A stretch of DNA of 32,675 bases from assembly GCA_944391715.1 (NCBI GenBank), contig CALXUP010000016.1, forward strand, positions 1 through 32,675, given 5' to 3'. The translations under genes and the position numbers were made by a program. The stretch is from an uncultured Alphaproteobacteria bacterium (GTDB taxonomy: Bacteria > Pseudomonadota > Alphaproteobacteria > RF32 > CAG-239). Below are positions 1 to 8,541 of the stretch, in pieces. The notes beneath the pieces are model-generated. The model made no database searches, was not told the origin of the DNA, and worked only from the letters and a program-made list of their open reading frames with translations. Numbering within the stretch: the first letter of the stretch is position 1; every line of letters starts with the position of its first letter.

Positions 1-11
1 TATTAAAAACT

Positions 12-40
12 ACTATACCACAACAAAACTCTAGTGTCAA
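12..40 (-). promoter_or_regulatory. Sigma-70-type promoter firing leftwards out of the window
   Basis: Read on the minus strand, a perfect TTGACA (positions 40-35) is followed by a 17-base spacer and TATAGT (17-12). Transcription would start near position 5 and run off the left edge, so the gene it drives is not visible. It lies just downstream of the topA terminator and shares its upstream layout with the promoter at 15802-15830. Confidence 0.75.
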
Positions 41-61
41 TGCCTAATGAAAAGTTGGAGC

Positions 62-79
62 GGGATTTTGGCTAGAAGA
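62..79 (-). promoter_or_regulatory. Conserved 18-base box upstream of the left-edge promoter (copy A)
   Basis: The minus strand reads TCTTCTAGCCAAAATCCC, identical over 18 bases to plus-strand positions 15763-15780. In both places the box ends exactly 21 bases before a TTGAC -35 element. A second conserved word (AC, then T or C, then TTTCATTA) sits in the same place between box and -35. I infer an activator site or other promoter-linked element. The binding protein is unknown. Confidence 0.6.
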
Positions 80-81
80 TA

Positions 82-111
82 AAGAAATCCCCGTTCGGGA
101 GAACGGGGATT
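82..111 (-). terminator. Rho-independent terminator of topA
   Basis: Just after the topA stop there is an 11-bp perfect hairpin (AATCCCCGTTC at 86-96 pairing with 101-111, four-base loop). On the minus strand it is followed by a T-rich stretch, TTTCTTTA. The downstream arm GGGGATTT could alternatively pair with AAAATCCC in the adjacent conserved box. Confidence 0.8.
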
Positions 112-116
112 GGGCT

Positions 117-2570
117 TTATTTTTTTGCATTAATAATTTGGAGCGCTTCTTCCAAAGTCGGTTCTTTGTCTTTTAGCGCTTTCGGCAGGGCATAGTTGTT
201 TTTGCCCCATTTCAGATACGGACCGTAACGTCCGACATTCAACGTAATATCGGCTTTGTCTTTCGGGTGTTGTCCGATGACTTTTCCGGCCGGACGTTCG
301 GCAACGTTCTTCAAAATTTCTTCCGCCCGTTCCAACGTAATATTGAAAATATTGTCATTGCCGGTCAGCGATTTGGATTTTCCGCCCTGTTTGATATAAG
401 GGCCGAATTTTCCGATATTGACCTCAATGCCGTTGCCGAGTTGTTTGGGCAGGCTTAATAACGTTGCCGCCTGTTCATACGTGATTTCTTCCGGGCTCAG
501 ATTTTTTGGCAAGGCGGAACGTTTTGGCTTTTCGGTTGTGGCCGTGGCGTCTTCGCCCAGTTGCAGATAAAATCCGTACGGGCCTTTTTTGAGGTAAATT
601 TTCATCCCGTTCAATTCGCCCAGAACTTTATCCTCGCCGGATTTGGGCTTTTGCGAATCGGCAGCTTCTTCATCGGAGGTATCGACCAGCGGTTTGGTAT
701 ATTTGCATTCCGGATAATTGGAGCAGCCGATAAAGGCACCGAATTTGCCGAGTTTGATACTCAGACGGCCTTTGCCGCATTCCGGGCAGACCCGCGGGTC
801 GGAGCCGTCTTCACGCGGCGGAAAGAGGTGGAAAGACAGCGCTTCGTCAATCTTGTTGATGACTTCGGTAATTTGGAGCGGCTGAACCGATTCAACCGTC
901 TTAATGAATTTTGCCCAAAAACCGCCCAGAAGTTTTTTCCATTCCATTTCACCGGCGGAGATGTCATCCAAGTATTCTTCCAGTTGGGCCGTAAAGTCGT
1001 ATTCTACATATTTTTTGAAAAAGTTTTCCAGGAATACGGTAACAATGCGCCCGCGGTCTTCCGGAATAAAGCGCAGTTTTTCGACCCGGACGTATTTGCG
1101 CTCCTGCAGAACGGAGATAATCGTCGCGTAAGTTGACGGACGGCCGATGCCGAGTTCTTCCAGTTTTTTTACCAGGCTGGCTTCAGTAAAGCGCGGCGGC
1201 GGCGTGGTGAAATGCTGGTCGGTGGTGATTTCTCCCTTGTTGACGTTTTCGCCTTCTTCAACATTCGGCAGAATGCGGTTTTCATCGTCTTCATCGCTGT
1301 CGTCTTTGCTTTCCTGATACAGTTTCAGGAATCCGTCAAAATTGATGACTTGTCCGTTGGCGCGCAGGATGATTTGTTTGTCGGCAGAAATCGAATCGAT
1401 TGTAACCTTATCCAGAACCGCCGGATTCATCTGGCAGGCGACCGTACGTTTCCAAATCAGTTCATACAGTTTGTGAGAATCGGAATCCAACTTGGTTTCC
1501 ATTTTCTTCGGCGTATTCATCACATCGGACGGACGAATAGCTTCGTGCGCTTCCTGTGCGTTTTTGGATTTGGTTTTGTATTCTTTGGCTGTTTTGGGCA
1601 GATAAGCCTCGCCAAAATATTTTACAATAGCCTCGCGGCAGGCGGCAATGGCCTCCTGAGAAAGGTTTACCGCGTCAGTACGCATATATGTAATTAAACC
1701 GGCTTCATAAAGCTTTTGGGCAATCTGCATGGTCTTTTTGGCCGAATAACGCAATTTGCGGGCGGCTTCCTGTTGCAGGGTCGAAGTTGTGAACGGCGGT
1801 GCCGGATAACGGTTGGCTTTTTTGCGTTCAACGCTGGCAATGCTAAACTCCTGAGCCTCGATTTTGGCTTTGGCGGCAAGGGCTTTTTCTTCAGTATTAA
1901 TGTCAAATTTTTCAAGCTTTTTGCCGTCGAGCGTCATCAGGTGCGATTTTATCAATGCCTGAGTTTTGGTAATCAGATCAACGTCGATTGTCCAATACTC
2001 TTCCGGTTTGAACTTTTCAATCTCGGTTTCGCGGTCGCAAATCAGGCGCAGGGCAACGGACTGGACGCGTCCGGCCGATTTGGAGCCCGGGAGTTTGCGC
2101 CATAAAACCGGTGATAAGGTAAAGCCGACGAGATAGTCCAAAGCGCGGCGCGCCATATAGGCCGAAACCAGGTTGTCGTCAATCTGGCGCGGGTTTTTGA
2201 TAGCCTCCGTAACGGCGCGTTTGGTGATTTCGTGAAAGACAACGCGTTCAATTTTTTTGTCTTTGATTTTTTTGCGGTTTTTCAATTCTTCCAGAATATG
2301 CCAGGCGATGGCTTCTCCTTCTCTATCCGGGTCGGATGCGAGAACTATCGTGTCGGCGTCTTTGACGGCATCAATGATGTCTTTTAAGCGTTTTTGGCCG
2401 CCGGGGCTTAATTCCCAGCTCATGGCAAAATCTTCGTCCGGTTTGACGGAGCCGTCTTTGCTCGGCAAGTCGCGAATGTGGCCGAAACTGGCAAGAACTT
2501 TATAATCGCTGCCAAGGTATTTGTTGATGGTTTTGGCTTTGGCCGGAGATTCTACAATAACTAACTTCAT
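117..2570 (-). CDS. topA: DNA topoisomerase I (type IA)
   Basis: It relaxes negatively supercoiled DNA by transient single-strand cleavage and acts in the cytoplasm on the nucleoid. The 817-residue protein opens with the Toprim domain (MKLVIVESPAKAKT, with the catalytic Glu at residue 7, and DPDREGE at 80-86). The active-site tyrosine is Y295 in GLITYMRTDA. The C-terminal part has one clear four-cysteine zinc ribbon (CPEC then CSNYPEC, about residues 593-622). It is followed by three Topo_C-type repeats carrying the G-K-F/Y-G-P-Y pattern. Length and architecture are normal for alphaproteobacteria. The ATG at 2570 starts exactly at the conserved N-terminus. It is the last gene of plsY-dprA-topA, 12 bases after dprA, and is followed by a strong terminator. 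Confidence 0.97.
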   Translation of the reverse strand: MKLVIVESPAKAKTINKYLGSDYKVLASFGHIRDLPSKDGSVKPDEDFAMSWELSPGGQKRLKDIIDAVKDADTIVLASDPDREGEAIAWHILEELKNRKKIKDKKIERVVFHEITKRAVTEAIKNPRQIDDNLVSAYMARRALDYLVGFTLSPVLWRKLPGSKSAGRVQSVALRLICDRETEIEKFKPEEYWTIDVDLITKTQALIKSHLMTLDGKKLEKFDINTEEKALAAKAKIEAQEFSIASVERKKANRYPAPPFTTSTLQQEAARKLRYSAKKTMQIAQKLYEAGLITYMRTDAVNLSQEAIAACREAIVKYFGEAYLPKTAKEYKTKSKNAQEAHEAIRPSDVMNTPKKMETKLDSDSHKLYELIWKRTVACQMNPAVLDKVTIDSISADKQIILRANGQVINFDGFLKLYQESKDDSDEDDENRILPNVEEGENVNKGEITTDQHFTTPPPRFTEASLVKKLEELGIGRPSTYATIISVLQERKYVRVEKLRFIPEDRGRIVTVFLENFFKKYVEYDFTAQLEEYLDDISAGEMEWKKLLGGFWAKFIKTVESVQPLQITEVINKIDEALSFHLFPPREDGSDPRVCPECGKGRLSIKLGKFGAFIGCSNYPECKYTKPLVDTSDEEAADSQKPKSGEDKVLGELNGMKIYLKKGPYGFYLQLGEDATATTEKPKRSALPKNLSPEEITYEQAATLLSLPKQLGNGIEVNIGKFGPYIKQGGKSKSLTGNDNIFNITLERAEEILKNVAERPAGKVIGQHPKDKADITLNVGRYGPYLKWGKNNYALPKALKDKEPTLEEALQIINAKK

Positions 2571-2582
2571 TTTCTTCCGTTT

Positions 2583-3695
2583 CTATTTTATGAGGGCAAC
2601 TTTGTTGCCGGGCTGTCTTTCGATTTTACCGTTTAATTCCAATTCCAAAAGGAGCGGCGAAAGCTCGGAAACCGTCAGGCCGGTTGTGCGAATCAGTTCG
2701 TCAACATAAACGCCTTCGCGGCTGATGTAATCAACCAGGCAGATGTTTTCCGGCAAATCTTCCGCTTCGTTTTCTTCTTCCGGAATATCGGCATTTTTTT
2801 GCAACTTGTCAATATATTCTGTCAGTTGAACACTGTGGGTTTGGGATAAGGTTTCCAAAATATCGTCAGCAGATTCAACCAGAACCGCGCCGTCTTTGAT
2901 TAATTTGTTGGGGCCGAGCGAGCGGTTATCCTGCGGCGAGCCGGGAACGGCAAAAATGTCGCGCCCTTGTTCCAAGGCCAACCGGGCGGTAATCAGCGAA
3001 CCGGAATTTAAAGAGGCTTCAACAACCAATGTTCCGCAGGAAAGTCCGGCAACAATGCGGTTGCGGCGCGGAAAATTGGCGGCCTGCGGCAAAGTGCCGA
3101 GCGGGAACTCCGAGACAATGGCGCCTTGCTCAATGATTTGGTTATACAGGCCCGCGTTTTCTTTGGGATAAGGAATGTCAACCCCGGTTCCAAGCACGGC
3201 TATTGTGGGACCTTGTTGGTCGCAGGCATACATTGCCCCTTTATGAGCCGCCGAATCGATGCCGCGCGCCATTCCGGAGATGACCAGAATCTGATTGTTG
3301 GTCAGGTCATGGGCAATTTTTGAGGCGGTTTTGCGGCCGTTGATTGTGGCATTGCGCGCGCCGACAATGGAAATGCTGAGCGGCAGGTTGAGCAGCCCGG
3401 GGTTGCCGAGGACATATAATAACGGCGGGCGGTCGTTGAGCGGTTTTAACAGGGCGGGATACTCCCGGTCGCGGTAAGTGATGATTTTGGCACCGATTTT
3501 TTGTGCTCTTTCAAGTTCGGCCTCGGCGTCCGCTTTCGGGCAGGGCGTTGTTTTTATTGCGGCGGGAAGAGCATCGAGCGCGGCGGCAATGCTGCCGTAT
3601 TCCCGGATGAGTTTGTAAAAAGTAACCGGCCCGACGTTTTCCGAATTAATCAGGCGCAGGCAGTCTATAATATCGTTTTCTTTTTCTCTGCTCAT
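2583..3695 (-). CDS. dprA: DNA processing protein DprA
   Basis: DprA binds incoming single-stranded DNA during natural transformation and loads RecA. The gene is also kept in many species not known to be competent. The 370-residue protein has an N-terminal SAM-like helical part and a Rossmann-type core. Core motifs are SGMARGID (140-147), AVLGTGVDIPYP (166-177) and NFPRRNRIVAGLS (207-219). A C-terminal winged-helix domain spans about 310-370. The start codon overlaps the plsY stop by four bases (ATGA), so translation is probably coupled. topA follows after 12 bases. No other competence gene is visible in the window. Confidence 0.95.
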   Translation of the reverse strand: MSREKENDIIDCLRLINSENVGPVTFYKLIREYGSIAAALDALPAAIKTTPCPKADAEAELERAQKIGAKIITYRDREYPALLKPLNDRPPLLYVLGNPGLLNLPLSISIVGARNATINGRKTASKIAHDLTNNQILVISGMARGIDSAAHKGAMYACDQQGPTIAVLGTGVDIPYPKENAGLYNQIIEQGAIVSEFPLGTLPQAANFPRRNRIVAGLSCGTLVVEASLNSGSLITARLALEQGRDIFAVPGSPQDNRSLGPNKLIKDGAVLVESADDILETLSQTHSVQLTEYIDKLQKNADIPEEENEAEDLPENICLVDYISREGVYVDELIRTTGLTVSELSPLLLELELNGKIERQPGNKVALIK

Positions 3696-4330
3696 TTTTT
3701 CTTCTTAAAAGAAATTTTGCTTTCTTCGCCTTTAATCAGGCGGGCAATGTTGGCATGGTGGCGGAGCAGCACCAAAAGAGCGATTGCGGTATAGAAAATT
3801 GTATAAACCGGCGAGGAAAGGAAAAAGGCATAAAAAGGAACCATAACCGCGGCGGTAATTGCCGACAATGACGAATAGCGCGTAACGAAAGCAACAACCA
3901 GCCAGGTCAGAAGCGCCAAGCCAGCGACGGACGGCGACAGAACCAGGATAAAACCGAAAGCAGAGGCGACGCCTTTGCCTCCTTTGAACCTGAGCCAGAC
4001 CGGAAAGTTGTGTCCGATGACGGCGGCGGTGCCGGCAATGAGCGCGGCGACCGTGTTGACAGAAGTCAGATATTCACAGAATATCATGGCCTCGTTTGTT
4101 ATCAGATGTTTGGCAATCAGGGCGGCGATGCCGGCTTTGAAAGCGTCCAGCAAAACCGTCAGCAGCGCCAGGTCTTTGCGTCCGGTGCGCAAAACGTTGG
4201 TAGCACCGATATTGCCTGAGCCGATTTTGCGAATGTCGCCCAGTCCGGCCATTCTGGTCAGAACAAGGCCGAAAGGTACGGAGCCGAGCAGATAGCCTCC
4301 GAGAGCCGATAAGATAAAAGCTGTCATCAT
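3692..4330 (-). CDS. plsY: Glycerol-3-phosphate acyltransferase PlsY
   Basis: This inner-membrane enzyme transfers an acyl group from acyl-phosphate to glycerol-3-phosphate, giving lysophosphatidate, the first committed step of phospholipid synthesis. The 212-residue hydrophobic protein shows the three PlsY signatures: GSVPFGLVL (16-24), GSGNIGATNVLR (37-48) and GHNFPVWLRFKGGKGVAS. Several membrane helices are evident. The start is the first of two tandem ATG codons, eight bases after AAGGA. It is the first gene of plsY-dprA-topA, and its stop overlaps the dprA start. plsX, which makes the acyl-phosphate, is not in the window. Confidence 0.95.
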   Translation of the reverse strand: MMTAFILSALGGYLLGSVPFGLVLTRMAGLGDIRKIGSGNIGATNVLRTGRKDLALLTVLLDAFKAGIAALIAKHLITNEAMIFCEYLTSVNTVAALIAGTAAVIGHNFPVWLRFKGGKGVASAFGFILVLSPSVAGLALLTWLVVAFVTRYSSLSAITAAVMVPFYAFFLSSPVYTIFYTAIALLVLLRHHANIARLIKGEESKISFKKKK

Positions 4331-4428
4331 AGAACCAATCCTTATGTTTGATATGTCTTAAAAAATTTATTTCAAACTTAAAACGAAGCCGCCGTTTTTT
4401 CAATATTATTTTTTGCGGTGGAGATAAC

Positions 4429-4458
4429 TTGCGTGAGGTTGCATTTTTCTTTTATATA
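4429..4458 (+). promoter_or_regulatory. Putative promoter for the pyrH-fabZ run
   Basis: TTGCGT (4429-4434), an 18-base spacer and TATATA (4453-4458) lie about 75 bases before pyrH. They sit in the 201-base divergent region between plsY and pyrH. The rest of that region is AT-rich, with no gene or strong hairpin seen. The match is moderate. Confidence 0.4.
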
Positions 4459-4531
4459 AAGTAAAGAAATATGATGACAAATCTGTTAAAGACGCTAATA
4501 TGTAAAAAAATGTATTTGTTTAAGGATGCTC

Positions 4532-5251
4532 ATGAAGCCTATTTATAAAAGAATTCTGCTGAAACTTTCCGGCGAGGGACTTTTGGGAAACAAGCCTTAC
4601 GGAATGTCGGAAGAGGTTATTAACGCTTTGGCGGCGCAGATTAAGGAAATTGCCGATACGGGGACGGAAGTCTGTGTTGTTATCGGCGGCGGCAATATCT
4701 TTCGCGGTGCAAAAGATGCCTCTAAGGAAATGGCGCCGGTGGTGGCTCATCAGGTCGGTATGCTGGCGACGGTTATGAATGCGCTTTTTATCCAAAATGC
4801 TTTGGAGCGGATCGGGGCGGCGGCAAGAGTTATGTCGGCTCTGAATATTCCCGATGTTTGCGAGCATTATGTTTATCGCAAAGCGTTGCGTCATTTGGAG
4901 AAGGGAAGAGTTGTCATTTTTGCGGCAGGAACGGGGAATCCGTTTTTTACAACCGATACGGCAGCAGCGCTCCGAGCCTCGGAGATGAAATGCGATGTGA
5001 TTTTGAAAGCGACGCAGGTGGACGGTGTTTATGACAGTGATCCGTTGAAGAATCCGCAGGCGCGGAAATATCAGATGATTGATTATGACACGGTTATCAA
5101 TAAGCAGCTTAAGGTAATGGATACGACGGCAATTGCTCTGGCGCGGGAAAACAACATTCCGGTCGTGGTGTTTGCCCAGGCTGCCGAAAATGCCCTGATG
5201 AAAGCCGTGTGCGGCAAAGGTGAATTTACGATAATTAAAAACGAGGAATAG
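4532..5251 (+). CDS. pyrH: Uridylate kinase
   Basis: It phosphorylates UMP to UDP in pyrimidine nucleotide synthesis and belongs to the amino-acid-kinase fold, unlike eukaryotic UMP kinases. Visible motifs are KLSGEGL (11-17, phosphate binding), GGGNIFRG (52-59) and DGVYDSDP near the C-terminal part. The 239-residue length is typical. I chose ATG 4532 rather than ATG 4526. The ribosome site AAGGA (4522-4526) overlaps the earlier ATG but lies five bases before 4532, and the family usually starts close to the KR-x-LLKLSGE segment. It opens the conserved pyrH-frr-uppS-cdsA run, and frr starts three bases after its stop. Confidence 0.95.
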   Translation: MKPIYKRILLKLSGEGLLGNKPYGMSEEVINALAAQIKEIADTGTEVCVVIGGGNIFRGAKDASKEMAPVVAHQVGMLATVMNALFIQNALERIGAAARVMSALNIPDVCEHYVYRKALRHLEKGRVVIFAAGTGNPFFTTDTAAALRASEMKCDVILKATQVDGVYDSDPLKNPQARKYQMIDYDTVINKQLKVMDTTAIALARENNIPVVVFAQAAENALMKAVCGKGEFTIIKNEE

Positions 5252-5254
5252 ATT

Positions 5255-5815
5255 ATGGATTTTAACGAGATTAAAACCGATACCAGAACAAGAATGGATA
5301 AAACTATCGAGGCGTTGAAGAATGATTTCGGCGGTCTGCGTGCCGGCCGCGCCCATGCCAGTCTGCTGGACGGCATTATGGTAGAGGCCTACGGGTCGAT
5401 GACCCCGCTGAACCAGGTCGGAACCGTCAGCGTTCCGGATGCCAGAACGCTTTCTGTCAGCGTTTGGGATAAGAGTTTGGCAAAGTCGGCCGAAAAAGCC
5501 ATCCGCGAATCTGATTTGGGGTTGAACCCTGTATCGGACGGACAGCTTATCCGTATTCCAATCCCGCCGCTCAGCGAAGAAAGAAGAAAAGAGCTGGTTA
5601 AAGTGGCCGGAAAATATGCCGAACAGGCCAAAGTAGCCGTTCGTAACGTCCGCCGCGACGGAATCGACGGGATTAAAAAGCTGAAAAAAGATAATGCCAT
5701 TTCAGAAGATGAAGAAAAAAGATTTGAAAATGAAATTCAGAAACTGACGGACGAATCGATTAAGAAAATTGACGAGCTTCAGGCGCTGAAAGAAAAGGAT
5801 ATTTTGCAGGTATAA
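5255..5815 (+). CDS. frr: Ribosome recycling factor
   Basis: With EF-G it splits post-termination ribosomes into subunits. The 186-residue protein is full length and aligns over the whole family: the [20 protein letters not shown] opening, [16 protein letters not shown] (about 29-44), the [18 protein letters not shown] core and the long charged C-terminal helix. The ribosome site GAGGA (5243-5247) lies inside the end of pyrH, and the start is three bases after the pyrH stop, so the two are probably co-translated. Confidence 0.96.
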   Translation: MDFNEIKTDTRTRMDKTIEALKNDFGGLRAGRAHASLLDGIMVEAYGSMTPLNQVGTVSVPDARTLSVSVWDKSLAKSAEKAIRESDLGLNPVSDGQLIRIPIPPLSEERRKELVKVAGKYAEQAKVAVRNVRRDGIDGIKKLKKDNAISEDEEKRFENEIQKLTDESIKKIDELQALKEKDILQV

Positions 5816-5862
5816 GCAAGAGCCGTGTTTTTTTTGAACGAGAATAAGTTACGAGGAATGTT

Positions 5863-6573
5863 TTGACGACTAAGACAGGCAATCTGCAGCATATTGCGAT
5901 TATTATGGACGGGAACGGACGTTGGGCCAAGAAAAGGGGCCTGCCGCGTTCTGTCGGGCATAAGAAAGGTGCAGAGACAGTAAAGGAAATTACGCGGGCA
6001 GCCGGAGAAATGGGGGTTAAGTACCTGACTCTGTATGCTTTTTCGACCGAAAACTGGCAGCGGCCGGCAGAAGAGGTGGAAACCCTGATGGGGCTTTTGC
6101 GTGAATATCTGAAGTCTGATTTGAAAGAATTGCAGGAAAACGGGGTCCGGATTATTTTTATCGGAGAGCGTTCGATGCTGCCGGCGGATATTGTCGAATC
6201 GATGAGTAAACTGGAAGAAGAGACGATCGGCAATGACAAAATGACATTGTGTGTTGCACTGAGTTACGGTTCGCGACAGGAGATTGTGCAGGCCGCCCGG
6301 AAAATTGCCGTTTTGGCCAAGCGCGGCGATATTGCTCCGGAAGACGTTGACGCCAAAATGTTTGCAGGATTGCTTTATACAAAAGATATTCCCGATCCGG
6401 ATTTGGTTATCAGAACCAGCGGCGAGCAACGGGTCAGCAATTATCTGTTGTGGCAGATTGCTTATGCGGAATTTTATTTTACGGATGTTTTGTGGCCGGA
6501 TTTTGACCGCAGGTGTCTGGAAGATATTATTAAGAATTTTAATGCAAGGGAGAGAAGATATGGAAAAATCTAA
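5863..6573 (+). CDS. uppS: Undecaprenyl diphosphate synthase (TTG start)
   Basis: This cis-prenyltransferase elongates farnesyl diphosphate to the C55 lipid carrier used for peptidoglycan and O-antigen. Signatures are IIMDGNGRWAKKRG with catalytic Asp16, LYAFSTENW and DLVIRTSGEQRVSNYLLWQ. The 236-residue length is normal. The start is TTG: GAGGA (5853-5857) ends five bases before it, and the family N-terminus follows soon after. An ATG directly after the ribosome site (5858) is out of frame and gives only ATG-TTT-TGA, ending in the TTG region. The 3' end overlaps cdsA by 14 bases. Confidence 0.95.
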   Translation: MTTKTGNLQHIAIIMDGNGRWAKKRGLPRSVGHKKGAETVKEITRAAGEMGVKYLTLYAFSTENWQRPAEEVETLMGLLREYLKSDLKELQENGVRIIFIGERSMLPADIVESMSKLEEETIGNDKMTLCVALSYGSRQEIVQAARKIAVLAKRGDIAPEDVDAKMFAGLLYTKDIPDPDLVIRTSGEQRVSNYLLWQIAYAEFYFTDVLWPDFDRRCLEDIIKNFNARERRYGKI

Positions 6574-7360
6574 AGCCAGATCTTTGTTGAAACGTACGGT
6601 TTCGGCAGTTGTTATGATTCCGGTTGTTTTGGGGGCTTTATTTTACGGCACTCCGTTTATGAATTTTCTGGTGATGTTGATTGGTGTGTTGTTGGCCTGG
6701 GAGTGGAGTTCAATGGTTCCGAGTTCCCGGCAGAACGCTTTTGCCATAGCTTATACCGTACCGGCCGTGCTTTCGGCCATGGTTCCTTTTCCCGGAATTA
6801 TCTGGGGTACGGTGGTGTTGTTTTGCTGGCTGACGGCTATCTGGCTGGCTCGCCATGAGGAGCATAAATATCTGCTGATGCTCGGTGTTCCGTATATTGC
6901 CATCGGTGCCGGTTCTATCAACTGGCTGTATGAGTTTGGCGGTTTTGCTTTGGCTTTGTGGTTTTTCCTGGCAGTCTGGAGTGTGGATATCGGCGGATAT
7001 TTTGTCGGTTCGACGCTTAAAGGTCCGAAACTTGCTCCGAAAATCAGCCCGAACAAAACCTGGTCCGGTCTGGTCGGCGGTATAGTGCTGGCCGTGGCTG
7101 TAACGGGAGCGCTGGTTTATTACTATGCGGGGACAGAGCCGTTGCTTTATTTCTGTCTTTTGGCAGCGGCGGTAGCCGTGGTTGCTCAGATCGGCGATTT
7201 AATCGAATCGGCAATCAAACGTCGTTTGGGCTTGAAAGATTCCAGCAATCTTATTCCGGGACACGGCGGTATGTTTGACCGGGTAGACGGTTTGATCTTT
7301 GCGGCGCCAATGCTTTATCTGGCTTTGTTTATTGTTGGTTTTATCAGCAGCGGGATGTAG
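6560..7360 (+). CDS. cdsA: Phosphatidate cytidylyltransferase
   Basis: This integral inner-membrane enzyme makes CDP-diacylglycerol from phosphatidate and CTP, the branch point to all major phospholipids. The 266-residue protein is mostly hydrophobic helices. It carries the CdsA signature near residues 216-245: SAIKRR, then D, then PGHGGMFDRVDG. The ATG at 6560 is seven bases after GGGAG and gives the expected N-terminus. The frame is open further upstream inside uppS, but no homology is expected there. It follows uppS with a 14-base overlap, and rseP begins four bases after its stop. The dxr gene found between cdsA and rseP in many relatives is missing. Confidence 0.95.
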   Translation: MEKSKARSLLKRTVSAVVMIPVVLGALFYGTPFMNFLVMLIGVLLAWEWSSMVPSSRQNAFAIAYTVPAVLSAMVPFPGIIWGTVVLFCWLTAIWLARHEEHKYLLMLGVPYIAIGAGSINWLYEFGGFALALWFFLAVWSVDIGGYFVGSTLKGPKLAPKISPNKTWSGLVGGIVLAVAVTGALVYYYAGTEPLLYFCLLAAAVAVVAQIGDLIESAIKRRLGLKDSSNLIPGHGGMFDRVDGLIFAAPMLYLALFIVGFISSGM

Positions 7361-7364
7361 GAAG

Positions 7365-8513
7365 ATGGATTGGCTGATTGATATCTTTTATTATTTGGTT
7401 CCTTTTATTGTTTTATTGGGAATATTGGTTTTTGTGCATGAGCTCGGGCATTTTGCGGTGGCCAAGTTTGTCGGCGTTAAAGTGGAGGAATTTTCGCTCG
7501 GTTTCGGCAAAGAGCTTTGGGGGTTTAATGACAGATCCGGGACGCGTTGGAAAGTCTGCGCCGTTCCGCTGGGCGGTTATGTTAAGATGCTGGGCGATGC
7601 CGATGTGGCCAGTGCGACCGAAAGCGAAGAAGTTAAGAAACTTTCCGAAGACGATTTAAAGCGGACGTTTACGGCTCAGCCGCCGTCGAAAAAACTGGTA
7701 ATTACGCTTGCCGGTCCGTTGGCTAACTATTTGTTTGCCATTGCAATTTTTACGGCGATATTTTTCTTTCTCGGCCGTCTGACTTTTCCTCCGGTTATCG
7801 GTGAGGTGCTTGAAGGCGGTGCGGCTCAGGCTGCAGGGATTTTGAAAAATGACCGGGTGCTGGAGATAAACGGCAAAAAGATTGATACTTTTGCCGATTT
7901 GCAGCGCGAAGTGGATTTGAGTGTTGATAAAAAAGCCGATGTCGTTATCCAACGCGGTGAAGAAGTTTTGAATATTCATGTTACGTTGAAAGAGTTGGAG
8001 GTTCCTACTAGCGAATATGACAGCGAAAATGCCCCCAAGCAGCAAAAACTGCTGCTGGGCGTTCGTTCGGTCAATGCCGTTGAATTGGACAAGCGGGATT
8101 TGTCTTTTGCCGAATCGGTTAAAGAGGCTTGTGCCGAGACCTGGGATATTACCACGGCAACGTTGCGCGGCGTCGGTCAGATGCTGACCGGGAAAAGAGC
8201 TTCTGATGATGTGGGCGGTGTTATCCGGATTGCGGAGATGTCCGGCGATATCAGCAAAGAGCGCGGATTGATTGATTTTACGGTCTTTATGGCGCTGCTT
8301 TCCATTAATCTCGGGCTGATTAATCTGTTTCCCATTCCGGTTTTGGACGGCGGACAGGCCGTGATTTCGATTGTCGAGATGATTGCCCGCAGAGAAATTG
8401 GGGAAAAAATAAAAGAATATATGTTCAGATTTGGTTTTGGGGTAATAATGGCTTTAGTGATTTTTGCAACCTGGAATGATTTGGTACATTTATTCAAAAG
8501 AATTTTTGTGTAG
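7365..8513 (+). CDS. rseP: Site-2 intramembrane zinc metalloprotease RseP/MmpA-like
   Basis: It cleaves membrane-anchored substrates within the bilayer. In E. coli it degrades the anti-sigma factor RseA, and in Caulobacter the homologue MmpA cleaves PodJ. The 382-residue protein has HELGH at 25-29 (zinc-binding, catalytic Glu26) in the first membrane helix. One PDZ domain lies at about 145-215, and the third zinc ligand motif NLFPIPVLDGGQ is near the C-terminus. One PDZ rather than the two of E. coli accounts for the shorter length, as in other alphaproteobacteria. The start at 7365 follows the cdsA stop by four bases, with GGAAG directly upstream. It precedes bamA, linking it to envelope assembly. 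Confidence 0.94.
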   Translation: MDWLIDIFYYLVPFIVLLGILVFVHELGHFAVAKFVGVKVEEFSLGFGKELWGFNDRSGTRWKVCAVPLGGYVKMLGDADVASATESEEVKKLSEDDLKRTFTAQPPSKKLVITLAGPLANYLFAIAIFTAIFFFLGRLTFPPVIGEVLEGGAAQAAGILKNDRVLEINGKKIDTFADLQREVDLSVDKKADVVIQRGEEVLNIHVTLKELEVPTSEYDSENAPKQQKLLLGVRSVNAVELDKRDLSFAESVKEACAETWDITTATLRGVGQMLTGKRASDDVGGVIRIAEMSGDISKERGLIDFTVFMALLSINLGLINLFPIPVLDGGQAVISIVEMIARREIGEKIKEYMFRFGFGVIMALVIFATWNDLVHLFKRIFV

Positions 8514-8541
8514 TGTTTTTTGAAAATAAGGATTTTGACTG

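Noticed and set aside
561..1136. Plus-strand open frame of 191 codons inside topA
   Set aside because: It is antisense to conserved topA domains, with no ribosome site or family match.
4526..4531. ATG 4526 as the pyrH start
   Set aside because: The ribosome site overlaps this codon; the ATG six bases later has correct spacing.
4520..5356. Long minus-strand open frame of 278 codons
   Set aside because: It is antisense to pyrH and frr, which are certain. Its composition is that of a mirrored coding frame and no family is recognisable.
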